Source: Pantoea latae
GTDB lineage: Bacteria; Pseudomonadota; Gammaproteobacteria; Enterobacterales; Enterobacteriaceae
NCBI RefSeq assembly: GCF_002077695.1
Contig: NZ_MWUE01000037.1
Span: 21,199 to 85,198 of the forward strand
Direction: 5' to 3'
DNA length: 64,000 nucleotides
The position numbers and the translations under genes are program-made. Below the pieces are notes generated by a model. The model saw nothing but the letters and a program-made list of their open reading frames with translations. It was not told the origin of the DNA and searched no databases. Numbering within the stretch: position 1 is the stretch's first letter; every line of letters starts with the position of its first letter. Shown here piece by piece: positions 46,814 to 55,638 of this stretch.

Positions 46814-47158
46814 TTCTTTCCGCCCGTCTGGCCGCCCAATATTCCGGCGAAAGCCGCTAATTATTTCCCTGCTATTCCGCTTTCATAACGCGTTAATTTC
46901 CTTTTTTCACCCTCTCATTTTCTGACAATTTTCTGCTTTTCAGTGTCAAATCCGCATAATTTGATCTCACACCGGGAAAAAATTTGTTCCCCCTTATCCC
47001 TTGTGAGCACTGGGAATTCTGCGCTTCACGCCTGCTATTCCGCCATGAATATCGCCATTCAGGGTTGTCAGATAATGTCAGTGTGTTACGGTATGAGCCG
47101 CTTAAATTTAACCGGGAAAGCTGAACTTCAATTAATTAAATCAGGACTTCATCACTGC
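46814..47158 (+). promoter_or_regulatory. upstream region of the proU operon
   Basis: About 345 nt of AT-rich sequence between the nrdF terminator and proV. By homology it should hold the osmoregulated proU promoter and upstream part of its H-NS-responsive element. I could not pick a convincing -35/-10 pair by eye. An open frame runs through 46943-47158 into proV, but it has no ribosome site and ProV homology starts only at 47159. Confidence 0.4.
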
Positions 47159-48355
47159 ATGGCAATTAAACTTGAAGTAAAAAACCTTTATAAAATATTT
47201 GGGGAAAACCCCGATCGCGCATTTAAATATATAGAGAAAGGGGAAGGCAAAGAGACAATACTGGCAAAAACCGGGTTGTCGCTCGGCGTCAAGAACGCCA
47301 GTCTGGCCATTGAAGAAGGCGAAATCTTCGTCATCATGGGACTCTCCGGCTCTGGAAAATCGACCATGGTTCGCCTTCTCAATCGTCTGATAGAACCCAC
47401 CCGAGGTCAGGTCATCATCGACGGCGTCGACATCGCTAAAATATCCGACAGCGAACTGCGCGACGTGCGCCGAAATAAAATCAGCATGGTGTTCCAGTCA
47501 TTTGCGCTGATGCCGCATATGACCGTGCTAAATAATACCGCCTTCGGCATGGAATTAGCCGGCGTGGCGCTGGCGGAACGTCAGGAAAAAGCGCTGGATG
47601 CGCTGCGTCAGGTCGGGCTGGAAAATTATGCTCACGCGTATCCCGACGAACTTTCCGGCGGCATGCGTCAGCGCGTTGGATTAGCCCGCGCGCTGGCGAT
47701 TAATCCCGATATTTTGCTGATGGACGAGGCGTTTTCCGCGCTCGATCCGCTGATCCGCACCGAAATGCAGGATGAGCTGGTAAAGCTGCAGGCGAAACAC
47801 CAGCGCACCATTATTTTTATTTCCCACGATCTCGACGAAGCGATGCGCATCGGCGACCGCATCGCCATTATGCAGGGCGGCGAAGTGGTGCAGGTGGGTA
47901 CGCCGGACGACATCCTGAATAACCCGGCCAACGACTATGTGCGCACCTTCTTCCGCGGCGTCGATATCAGCCACGTCTTTAGCGCAAAAGATATCGCGCG
48001 CCGCAGCGCGGGCGCGCTGATCCGTAAAGCGCCCGGCTTCGGCCCGCGCTCCGCCATCAAACTGCTGCAGGATGAAGATCGCGAATTTGGCTATGTGCTG
48101 GAGAAGCAAAAGTTTGTCGGCGTGGTCTCTACCGACTCGCTGAAAGCGGCGCTGGCGGCAGGCGAAGGGCTCGACAGCGCCCTGCTCGACGCACCCACCG
48201 CCGTTCCCTCCGATACCTCGCTGAACGATCTGCTCGGCCACGTCGCACACGCGCCCTGCGCTGTGCCGGTGGTGGGCGAAGAAGATCAATACGTCGGGAT
48301 TATTTCCAAAGGCATGTTGTTACGCGCTTTAGATCGTGAGGGAGCTTCATCATGA
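47159..48355 (+). CDS. proV: glycine betaine/proline betaine ABC transporter ATPase ProV
   Basis: 398 residues from MAIKLEVKNLYKIFGE, matching E. coli ProV. Walker A GLSGSGKS is at 61-68, signature LSGGMRQRVGLARALA and Walker B ILLMDEAFSALD follow. Two CBS domains at about 280-398 are the osmosensing module of the family. The frame is open for 72 further codons upstream, but homology and AGGA upstream support 47159. It overlaps proW by 4 nt. Confidence 0.95.
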   Translation: MAIKLEVKNLYKIFGENPDRAFKYIEKGEGKETILAKTGLSLGVKNASLAIEEGEIFVIMGLSGSGKSTMVRLLNRLIEPTRGQVIIDGVDIAKISDSELRDVRRNKISMVFQSFALMPHMTVLNNTAFGMELAGVALAERQEKALDALRQVGLENYAHAYPDELSGGMRQRVGLARALAINPDILLMDEAFSALDPLIRTEMQDELVKLQAKHQRTIIFISHDLDEAMRIGDRIAIMQGGEVVQVGTPDDILNNPANDYVRTFFRGVDISHVFSAKDIARRSAGALIRKAPGFGPRSAIKLLQDEDREFGYVLEKQKFVGVVSTDSLKAALAAGEGLDSALLDAPTAVPSDTSLNDLLGHVAHAPCAVPVVGEEDQYVGIISKGMLLRALDREGASS

Positions 48356-49491
48356 GTGAACAGAACAGTAATCCGTGGGAGAGCGCCAGTGCTGCGCCTC
48401 AAACCGACGCCGCCGCGCAGACGAGCAGCGATCCCTGGTCCGGCGCAGGCGATGCCGCGCCCGCCAGCAGCGCCGCTGACGCCTGGGGCACCCCGGACGG
48501 CGGTGCCGCGCATGACGCCGCCACCAGCAGCAGCGACTGGCTGGCCAGCGCCCCGGCGCCGCAGCCGGAGCATTTCAACCTGCTCGATCCCTTTCACAAG
48601 ACCCTGATCCCACTCGATCGCTGGGTAACGGAAGGCATCGACTGGGTGGTGACCCATTTCCGACCGCTGTTTCAGGGCATTCGCGTGCCGGTGGACTACA
48701 TCCTTAGCGCCTTTCAGCAGCTGCTGCAGAGCCTGCCCGCGCCGGTGGCGATTGTAGTGTTCGCCCTGATCGCCTGGCAGATCGCCAGCCCGGCGATGGG
48801 CGTCGCGACGCTGATTTCGCTGGTGCTGATCGGCGCTATCGGCGCCTGGTCGCAGGCGATGGTGACGCTGGCGCTGGTGCTGACCGCGCTGCTGTTCTGC
48901 ATCGTTATCGGACTGCCGCTCGGCATCTGGCTGGCGCGCAGCGAGCGTGCGGGCCGCATCATCCGTCCGCTGCTGGACGCGATGCAGACCACGCCGGCGT
49001 TCGTCTATCTGGTGCCGATCGTGATGCTGTTCGGCATCGGCAACGTGCCTGGCGTGGTGGTGACCATTATCTTCGCCCTGCCGCCGATGGTGCGCCTGAC
49101 CATTCTCGGCATCAAGCAGGTGCCCGCCGATCTGATCGAGGCCAGCGAATCCTTTGGCGCCAGCCCGCGTCAGATGCTGTTCAAGGTGCAGCTGCCGCTG
49201 GCGATGCCCACCATTATGGCGGGCGTCAACCAGACGCTGATGCTGGCGCTGTCGATGGTGGTGATCGCCTCGATGATCGCTGTCGGCGGGCTGGGCCAGA
49301 TGGTGCTGCGCGGCATCGGCCGTCTCGATATGGGACTGGCCACCGTCGGCGGCGTCGGCATCGTGATCCTCGCCATTATCCTCGACCGTTTAACCCAGTC
49401 CGTGGGTCGCGACGGTCGCAGCCGAGGCAGCCGCCGCTGGAGCCATAGCGGCCCGATTGGCCTGCTGACGCGCCCTTTCCGTAAAGCCTGA
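48352..49491 (+). CDS. proW: glycine betaine/proline betaine ABC transporter permease ProW
   Basis: 379 residues. A long periplasmic, alanine/serine-rich N-terminal tail (about residues 1-75) precedes the membrane domain; it is longer than in the 354-residue E. coli protein. Seven or so helices follow, with the EAA loop ASESFGASPRQMLFKVQLPLAMP. Inner-membrane channel of ProVWX. Confidence 0.95.
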   Translation: MSEQNSNPWESASAAPQTDAAAQTSSDPWSGAGDAAPASSAADAWGTPDGGAAHDAATSSSDWLASAPAPQPEHFNLLDPFHKTLIPLDRWVTEGIDWVVTHFRPLFQGIRVPVDYILSAFQQLLQSLPAPVAIVVFALIAWQIASPAMGVATLISLVLIGAIGAWSQAMVTLALVLTALLFCIVIGLPLGIWLARSERAGRIIRPLLDAMQTTPAFVYLVPIVMLFGIGNVPGVVVTIIFALPPMVRLTILGIKQVPADLIEASESFGASPRQMLFKVQLPLAMPTIMAGVNQTLMLALSMVVIASMIAVGGLGQMVLRGIGRLDMGLATVGGVGIVILAIILDRLTQSVGRDGRSRGSRRWSHSGPIGLLTRPFRKA

Positions 49492-49549
49492 TTTTTCGGG
49501 CGGCCCGTCGCGGTCGCCCGCCTCGCAACGCCGACAATAAGGAATAACT

Positions 49550-50548
49550 ATGCGCAAGACCGCACCTCTTTTCGCCGCCGTACTGACCACGTTCGCCCTC
49601 TCCCACGCCGCCGCGGCCGATCTGCCGGGCAAAGGCATTACCGTTAAGCCGGCGCAGAGCACCATCGCCGAAGAGGGTTTTCAGACGCTGCTGGTGAGCC
49701 GCGCGCTGGAGAAGCTGGGCTACAGCGTCGAAAAGCCGAGTGAAATCGACTACAACGTCGCCTATACCTCGATGGCCTCCGGCGACATTACCTTCGTCGC
49801 CACCAACTGGCAGCCGCTGCACGACGACATGTACAACGCCGCGGGCGGCGATAAAAAGTTCTATCGCGCTGGCACCTATATTTCTGGCGCGGCGCAGGGC
49901 TACCTGATCGACAAGAAAACCGCCGAGCAGTATCACATCACCAATATCGCCCAGCTGAAAGATCCGAAAATCGCGCAGCTGTTCGACAGCAACGGCGACG
50001 GCAAGGCGGATATGACCGGCTGCACGCCGGGCTGGGGCTGCGAAGCGGTTATCAATCATCAGAACAGCGCCTTCGGCCTGAGCGATACCGTCACCGCCAA
50101 TATGGGCAACTACTCGGCCATGGTGGCCGACACGCTGGCGCGCTTTAAGCAGGGCAAGCCGATCCTCTACTACACCTGGACGCCCTACTGGCTGAGCGAC
50201 GTGCTGAAGCCGGGCCGCGACGTGGTCTGGCTGCAGGTGCCGTTCTCCTCGCTGCCGGGCGCGCAGAGCAAGGTCGACACCAGGCTACCGAACGGCGCCA
50301 ACTACGGCTTCCCGGTTAATACCATGCATATTGTGGCGAACAAAGCCTGGGCGGAGAAGAACCCGGCGGCGGCGAAGCTGTTTGCCGAGATGAAGCTGCC
50401 GATTAGCGACATCAACGCGGAAAATGCGGCGATGCACGCCGGTCAGGCGTCCGAGGCGGATATCAATCGCCATGTCGACGGCTGGATCAAGGCCCACCAG
50501 CAGCAGTTCGACGGCTGGATCAAAGAGGCGCTCGCGGCGGCGAAATAA
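49550..50548 (+). CDS. proX: glycine betaine-binding periplasmic protein ProX
   Basis: 332 residues. Signal peptide MRKTAPLFAAVLTTFALSHAAA, then the OpuAC-type substrate-binding fold. Tryptophans of the betaine-binding box are visible (FVATNWQPLHDDMY, YYTWTPYWLSD). CTPGWGCE holds a cysteine pair as in E. coli ProX. AAGGAA precedes the ATG. Last gene of proVWX. Confidence 0.95.
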   Translation: MRKTAPLFAAVLTTFALSHAAAADLPGKGITVKPAQSTIAEEGFQTLLVSRALEKLGYSVEKPSEIDYNVAYTSMASGDITFVATNWQPLHDDMYNAAGGDKKFYRAGTYISGAAQGYLIDKKTAEQYHITNIAQLKDPKIAQLFDSNGDGKADMTGCTPGWGCEAVINHQNSAFGLSDTVTANMGNYSAMVADTLARFKQGKPILYYTWTPYWLSDVLKPGRDVVWLQVPFSSLPGAQSKVDTRLPNGANYGFPVNTMHIVANKAWAEKNPAAAKLFAEMKLPISDINAENAAMHAGQASEADINRHVDGWIKAHQQQFDGWIKEALAAAK

Positions 50549-50562
50549 ACGCGACTCCTTTC

Positions 50563-50584
50563 GGGGCGGAACTCTCCGCCCCTT
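50563..50584 (+). terminator. hairpin after proX
   Basis: A perfect 8-bp stem GGGGCGGA/TCCGCCCC with a 4-nt loop, followed by TTCGCTG. The T-run is short, so efficiency is uncertain. Confidence 0.55.
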
Positions 50585-50693
50585 CGCTGCTCAGCGAACC
50601 GACTGGTACGTCCTGTCAATTTACACATTAATGAAATAGTTTTTTGGGTTACTATTACCCGATTATGATTATTACAACCTGCCTTAACTGTCC

Positions 50694-51881
50694 ATGAATG
50701 CAAATCGCCCAAGCCTGACGCCCGCGCTGGTGCTGCTGATGTCTCTCGCCACCGGCCTCTCCGTGGCAAGCAACTACTATGTGCAGCCGCTGCTGCATAC
50801 CGTCGCCAACGATTTTGGCCTCTCCGTCAGCCTGGCAGGATTTATCGTCACCACGGCGCAGCTCGGCTACGCCTGCGGCCTGCTGCTGCTGGTGCCGCTC
50901 GGCGATATGCTGGAGCGCCGCGCCCTGATCGTCGGCATGAGCCTGCTGGCTGCGGGCGGCATGGTGATCACCGCCACCTCCTCCTCTTTTACTTTGCTGC
51001 TATTGGGCACGGTGCTGACCGGGCTGTTCTCGGTGGTGGCGCAGATTCTGGTGCCGCTCGCCGCGACGCTGGCGGCGCCGGAGAAGCGCGGCAAAGTGGT
51101 GGGCACGGTGATGAGCGGCCTGCTGCTCGGCATCCTGCTGGCGCGCACCGTGGCGGGCGCGCTGGCGCAGCTCGGCGGCTGGCGCACCGTTTACTGGGTC
51201 GCCAGCGCGTTAATGGTGCTGATGGCGCTGGCGCTGTGGCGTTTTCTGCCGCAGGTGAAACAGTCGGTGTCGCTTAACTATCCGCAGCTGCTGAAGTCGA
51301 TTTTCCAGCTCTACCGGGCGAATCGCGTTATCCGCACCCGCGCCTGGACCGGCTGCCTCTCTTTCGCCAACTTTAGCGTGCTCTGGACCTCGATGGCGTT
51401 TCTGCTTGCCTCGCCGCCCTATAACTACTCGGAAGGCGAAATCGGCCTGCTGGGTCTGGTCGGCGCGGCGGGCGCGCTGGCGGCGCGTCAGGCGGGATCG
51501 CTGGCGGACAAGGGCAAAGCGCGGCTTACCACTTCGCTGGGCCTGCTCATTATGCTCGCCTCCTGGGGCATGACGGCGCTGGGCGCGCACGCTTTAACCG
51601 CGCTGATCGTCGGCATTCTGCTGCTCGACCTGGCCGTTCAGGGCGTACATATCACCAACCAGAGCGTGATCTACAGCCAGATGCCGGAGGCGCGCAACCG
51701 CCTGACCGCTGGCTATATGACCAGCTATTTTATCGGCGGCGCGTGTGGGTCGGTGCTTTCCGCCAACGCTTTTCATATCGCCGGCTGGTACGGCGTCTGC
51801 GCCGCTGGCGTGGTAATGACGCTGCTCAACCTGCTGATCTGGTGGCGCGGCTACCGCTTCGAAACGCCCTTAAGTAAGTAA
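50694..51881 (+). CDS. ygaY: MFS transporter YgaY
   Basis: 395 residues, major facilitator superfamily with about 12 helices (LATGLSVASNYYVQPLLHTVANDFGLS, GYACGLLLLVPLGDMLERR). It sits between proX and mprA, where E. coli K-12 carries ygaY as a disrupted gene; here it is intact. Substrate unknown; proximity to emrAB suggests an efflux role but this is inference. Confidence 0.85.
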   Translation: MNANRPSLTPALVLLMSLATGLSVASNYYVQPLLHTVANDFGLSVSLAGFIVTTAQLGYACGLLLLVPLGDMLERRALIVGMSLLAAGGMVITATSSSFTLLLLGTVLTGLFSVVAQILVPLAATLAAPEKRGKVVGTVMSGLLLGILLARTVAGALAQLGGWRTVYWVASALMVLMALALWRFLPQVKQSVSLNYPQLLKSIFQLYRANRVIRTRAWTGCLSFANFSVLWTSMAFLLASPPYNYSEGEIGLLGLVGAAGALAARQAGSLADKGKARLTTSLGLLIMLASWGMTALGAHALTALIVGILLLDLAVQGVHITNQSVIYSQMPEARNRLTAGYMTSYFIGGACGSVLSANAFHIAGWYGVCAAGVVMTLLNLLIWWRGYRFETPLSK

Positions 51882-52133
51882 ATAAAATGCCAAAAAAGTG
51901 ATTGAGTCTGGTCACGAATGGTTAGTTTTGTTATGGTTAGCAGCAAATTTATTCACAGAAGTTATTTTTTCTTGCGAAATTATTTAGCAAACAAAAAGTT
52001 TCTTCCCGTTTTGATAACGCGTCCTGCGGCCGAAGGCGGCAGCGAGCGAGGGTTTTGTGCCCAGGGTTACGGATTGACCTGGAAACACCTGATGACGACA
52101 GTGTGATCTTCTGAACAATTGCGCGGAGTAAAA
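51882..52133 (+). other. AT-rich gap between ygaY and mprA
   Basis: About 250 nt without a supported protein gene. The first 140 nt are strongly AT-rich, followed by a short GC-rich part (about 52021-52080). It probably carries the mprA-emrAB promoter, but I could not identify one with certainty. Confidence 0.4.
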
Positions 52134-52172
52134 ATGACTACGCTTAATCTGTCACCATCGTTACTATATTAG
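52134..52172 (+). CDS. candidate 12-codon leader ORF before mprA
   Basis: GCGGAG stands 6 nt before an ATG that opens MTTLNLSPSLLY and stops 25 nt before the mprA ATG. The ribosome site is better than that of many real genes nearby. No homologue is known to me. It could be a regulatory leader or chance. Confidence 0.35.
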   Translation: MTTLNLSPSLLY

Positions 52173-52197
52173 CTGCAACTAGTGAGGTTTTTTTATA

Positions 52198-52728
52198 ATG
52201 GAAAGTTCGTTTACTCCCATTGAACAGATGCTTAACATCCGCGCAAATCGCCACAAAGATTTCCCGCTGCACGAAATCATTTTGACGCGTCTGTGCATGC
52301 ACATGCAGGGGAAGCTGCTGGAAAACCGCAACAAGATGTTAAAGGCGCAGGGAATTAACGAAACCTTATTCATGGCGTTGATCACCCTGGACGCGCAGGA
52401 AAACCAGAGCATTCAGCCGTCTGAGCTGAGCGCCGCGCTGGGTTCTTCGCGCACCAACGCAACGCGCATCGCCGATGAGCTGGAAAAACGCGGCTGGATC
52501 GAACGTCGCGAGAGCGACAACGATCGTCGCTGCCTCCACCTGCATCTCACCGAAAAAGGCAACGAGTTCCTGCGTCAGCTGCTGCCGCCTCAGCATCAGA
52601 GCCTGCAGTATCTGTGGTCTTCACTCTCCACAGACGAAAAATCGCAGCTGGAAGGCATCACGCGTAAGTTGCTCAATCGTCTCGACAAAATGGACGAAGA
52701 TCAGGTCATCGCTTCCCTCTCTCGTTAA
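52198..52728 (+). CDS. mprA: transcriptional repressor MprA (EmrR)
   Basis: 176 residues, MarR family. The winged helix-turn-helix covers about residues 55-125 (IQPSELSAALGSSRTNATRIADELEKRGWIERRESDNDRR). It represses its own operon with emrAB and is released by uncouplers and other lipophilic drugs. GTGAGGT precedes the ATG. Operon mprA-emrA-emrB. Confidence 0.96.
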   Translation: MESSFTPIEQMLNIRANRHKDFPLHEIILTRLCMHMQGKLLENRNKMLKAQGINETLFMALITLDAQENQSIQPSELSAALGSSRTNATRIADELEKRGWIERRESDNDRRCLHLHLTEKGNEFLRQLLPPQHQSLQYLWSSLSTDEKSQLEGITRKLLNRLDKMDEDQVIASLSR

Positions 52729-52875
52729 TAGCAAGAACTGCGACACAATCACCTGTCGAAACCGTTATTTTAATCCCCTTTTATCCGGCCAGCGCTCTGT
52801 CGCTGGCTTTTTTCGACTCGGGCTCCGTGAAAGGGACGATCGCGCCCCGATCCTATGAAACAGTTGGAGAGTGAG

Positions 52876-54048
52876 ATGAGTGCAACTGCGGAGGCGCAAA
52901 GCCCGCAACAGCCAGCCAATAAAAAGAAGACGCGTAAAAAAGTGCTGCTTCTGCTGGCGCTGCTTTTTGTGCTGGCGGGCATCGCATGGGGCGTTTACTG
53001 GTTCCTGGTGCTGCGGCACTTCCAGGAAACAGACGACGCCTACGTGGCGGGAAATCAGGTGCAGGTAATGGCGCAGGTGTCGGGCAGCGTCAATAAAGTC
53101 TGGTTTGACGACACCGATTTCGTCAAAAAAGGCGACGTGCTGGTGTCGCTGGATAAAACCGACGCCGAGCAGGCGTTTGAAAAAGCGCAGACCGCGCTGG
53201 CTACCAGCGTGCGTCAGACGCATCAGCTGATGATCAACGCGAAGCAGTATCAGGCGAGTATCGCGCTGCAGCAAACCGCGCTGGCGCAGGCGGAAGCCGA
53301 TCTGAAACGCCGCGAGCCGCTGGGCGCCTCTAATCTTATCGGACGTGAAGAGCTGCAGCACTCGCGCGACGCGGTCGCCACCGCAAAAGCGCAGCTCGAC
53401 GTGGCAGTGCAGCAGTATAACGCCAATCAGGCGATGATCCTCAACACCTCGCTGGAGGAGCAGCCAGCGGTGAAACAGGCCGCCGCGGAACTGCGCGACG
53501 CCTGGCTGGCGCTGCAGCGCACCGATATTCGCAGCCCGATGGACGGCTATGTGTCGCGCCGCAGCGTGCAGGTCGGTTCGCAGATCGACACCAGCAGCGC
53601 GCTGATGGCCGTGGTGCCCGCCACCAATCTGTGGATCGACGCCAACTTTAAAGAGACGCAGCTGGCGGGCGTGCGCATTGGTCAGGACGCCACGGTGGTG
53701 GCGGATATCTACGGCGACGACGTGGTCTACCACGGCAAAGTGGTCGGCCTGGATATGGGCACCGGCAGCGCCTTCTCGCTGCTGCCTGCGCAGAACGCCA
53801 CCGGCAACTGGATCAAAGTGGTGCAGCGTCTGCCGGTGCGTATCGAGCTGAATCAGGACGATATCGTCAAGCATCCGCTGCGCATTGGCCTGTCGACGCT
53901 GGTGAAAATCGATACCACCAACGCCGACGGCAGCGTGCTCGCCACCAGCGTTCGTCAGCAGGCCGCCTACAGCAGCAATGCGCTGGCGATCGATCTGGCG
54001 CCGGCGAATCAGCTGATCGCGGATATCGTTCGCGCCAACGCCGGATGA
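52876..54048 (+). CDS. emrA: multidrug efflux membrane fusion protein EmrA
   Basis: 390 residues from MSATAEAQSPQQPANK. A short cytoplasmic tail, one membrane span at about 20-42, then HlyD-type periplasmic adaptor domains: the lipoyl half motifs (DDAYVAGNQVQVMAQVSG), a helical hairpin at about 100-200 and a beta-barrel. The start at 52855 is also open, but GGAGAG precedes 52876 and homology supports it. Works with EmrB and TolC. Confidence 0.95.
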   Translation: MSATAEAQSPQQPANKKKTRKKVLLLLALLFVLAGIAWGVYWFLVLRHFQETDDAYVAGNQVQVMAQVSGSVNKVWFDDTDFVKKGDVLVSLDKTDAEQAFEKAQTALATSVRQTHQLMINAKQYQASIALQQTALAQAEADLKRREPLGASNLIGREELQHSRDAVATAKAQLDVAVQQYNANQAMILNTSLEEQPAVKQAAAELRDAWLALQRTDIRSPMDGYVSRRSVQVGSQIDTSSALMAVVPATNLWIDANFKETQLAGVRIGQDATVVADIYGDDVVYHGKVVGLDMGTGSAFSLLPAQNATGNWIKVVQRLPVRIELNQDDIVKHPLRIGLSTLVKIDTTNADGSVLATSVRQQAAYSSNALAIDLAPANQLIADIVRANAG

Positions 54049-54064
54049 TGACGCGGAGGCTGTT

Positions 54065-55600
54065 ATGGCACAAAAACCGCTAGAAGGCGCGCCGCTGGTC
54101 CTGATGACCATTGCGTTGTCGTTGGCGACCTTTATGCAGGTGCTGGACTCGACCATCGCGAACGTGGCGATCCCGACCATTGCCGGCAATCTGGGCGCCT
54201 CTAACTCGCAGGGCACCTGGGTGATCACCTCGTTCGGCGTGGCGAACGCCATCTCCATCCCGATTACCGGCTGGCTGGCGAAGCGCATCGGCGAGGTGAA
54301 GCTCTTTACCTGGGCGACGGTGCTGTTCGCCCTCGCCTCCTGGGCGTGCGGCATGTCGGAAAGCCTGGAGATGCTGATTTTTTTCCGTATTCTTCAGGGC
54401 ATCGTGGCGGGCCCGCTGATCCCGCTGTCGCAGAGTTTGCTGCTGAGCAACTACCCGCCGGCCAAACGCAGCATCGCGCTTTCGCTGTGGGCGATGACGG
54501 TGATCGTCGCGCCGATCTGCGGCCCGATCCTCGGCGGCTGGATCAGCGATAACTATCACTGGGGCTGGATCTTCTTTATCAACGTGCCGATCGGCGCCGT
54601 GGTGGTGATGCTGACGCTGCAGACGCTGCGCGGCCGCGAGACGCGCACCGAGGTTCGCCCGATCGACGTGGTGGGTCTGGTGCTGCTGGTGGTGGGCATC
54701 GGCTGTCTGCAGGTGATGCTGGATCGCGGCAAGGAGCTTGACTGGTTTAACTCCACCGAGATTGTGGTGCTGACGGTGGTCGCTGTGGTGTCGCTGGCGG
54801 TGCTGCTGGTGTGGGAGCTGACCGACGACCATCCGATTGTCGATCTGGCGCTGTTTAAGTCGCGCAATTTCACCATCGGCTGTCTCTCGATCAGTCTGGC
54901 CTATATGCTCTACTTCGGCTCGATTGTGCTGCTGCCGCAGCTGCTGCAGGAGGTCTATGGCTACACCGCCACCTGGGCCGGGCTGGCGTCGGCGCCGGTA
55001 GGGATTATCCCGGTGATCCTTTCGCCGATTATCGGCCGCTTCGCCCATAAGCTGGATATGCGCCGGCTGGTGACCTTTAGCTTTATTATGTACGCCATCT
55101 GCTTCTACTGGCGCGCCTACACCTTCGAGCCTTCAATGGACTTCGGCGCGTCCGCCTGGCCGCAGTTTATCCAGGGGTTCGCCGTCGCCTGCTTCTTTAT
55201 GCCGCTCACCACCATCACTCTGTCCGGGCTGACGCCCGATCGGCTGGCGGCGGCGTCGAGCCTGTCGAACTTTGTGCGCACCCTGGCGGGATCGATTGGC
55301 ACCTCGATTACCACTACGCTGTGGACCAATCGGGAGTCGATGCATCACAGCACCTTTAGCGAATCGATTACGCCTTATAACCCGAACGCGCAGCAGATGT
55401 ATCAACAGCTGGAAGGCATGGGCATGTCCCACCAGCAGGCGTCGGCCTATATCGCGCAGCAGATTACTAATCAGGGATTGATCATCTCTGCCAATGAGAT
55501 CTTCTGGGCGTCGGCTGGGGTGTTTTTGATTCTGCTGGTGCTGATCTGGTTCGCTCGCCCGCCGTTTGGTTCCGGCAGCGGCGGCGGCGGCGCGCACTAA
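54065..55600 (+). CDS. emrB: multidrug efflux MFS transporter EmrB (DHA2 family)
   Basis: 511 residues with about 14 membrane helices. Motifs LDSTIANVAIPTIAG in helix 1 and the antiporter motif GPILGGWISDN in helix 5 define the DHA2 drug/proton antiporters. Exports uncouplers and hydrophobic antibiotics through EmrA and TolC. CGGAGG lies before the ATG. In E. coli luxS follows emrB; here yfiF follows. Confidence 0.96.
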   Translation: MAQKPLEGAPLVLMTIALSLATFMQVLDSTIANVAIPTIAGNLGASNSQGTWVITSFGVANAISIPITGWLAKRIGEVKLFTWATVLFALASWACGMSESLEMLIFFRILQGIVAGPLIPLSQSLLLSNYPPAKRSIALSLWAMTVIVAPICGPILGGWISDNYHWGWIFFINVPIGAVVVMLTLQTLRGRETRTEVRPIDVVGLVLLVVGIGCLQVMLDRGKELDWFNSTEIVVLTVVAVVSLAVLLVWELTDDHPIVDLALFKSRNFTIGCLSISLAYMLYFGSIVLLPQLLQEVYGYTATWAGLASAPVGIIPVILSPIIGRFAHKLDMRRLVTFSFIMYAICFYWRAYTFEPSMDFGASAWPQFIQGFAVACFFMPLTTITLSGLTPDRLAAASSLSNFVRTLAGSIGTSITTTLWTNRESMHHSTFSESITPYNPNAQQMYQQLEGMGMSHQQASAYIAQQITNQGLIISANEIFWASAGVFLILLVLIWFARPPFGSGSGGGGAH

Positions 55601-55610
55601 ACGCAGCAAC

Positions 55611-55638
55611 AAAAACGGGCCTTTCGGCCCGTTTTTTT
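55611..55638. terminator. bidirectional terminator between emrB and yfiF
   Basis: aaaaACGGGCC-tttc-GGCCCGTtttt, a 10-bp stem with an A-run and T-run on either side, between two convergent genes. Confidence 0.88.

Noticed and set aside
46943..47158. N-terminal extension of ProV by 72 codons
   Set aside because: No ribosome site at 46943, composition unlike ProV, and all homology starts at 47159.
52765..55048. Long minus-strand frames opposite emrA and emrB
   Set aside because: Antisense shadows of recognised efflux genes; no start signals or family similarity.
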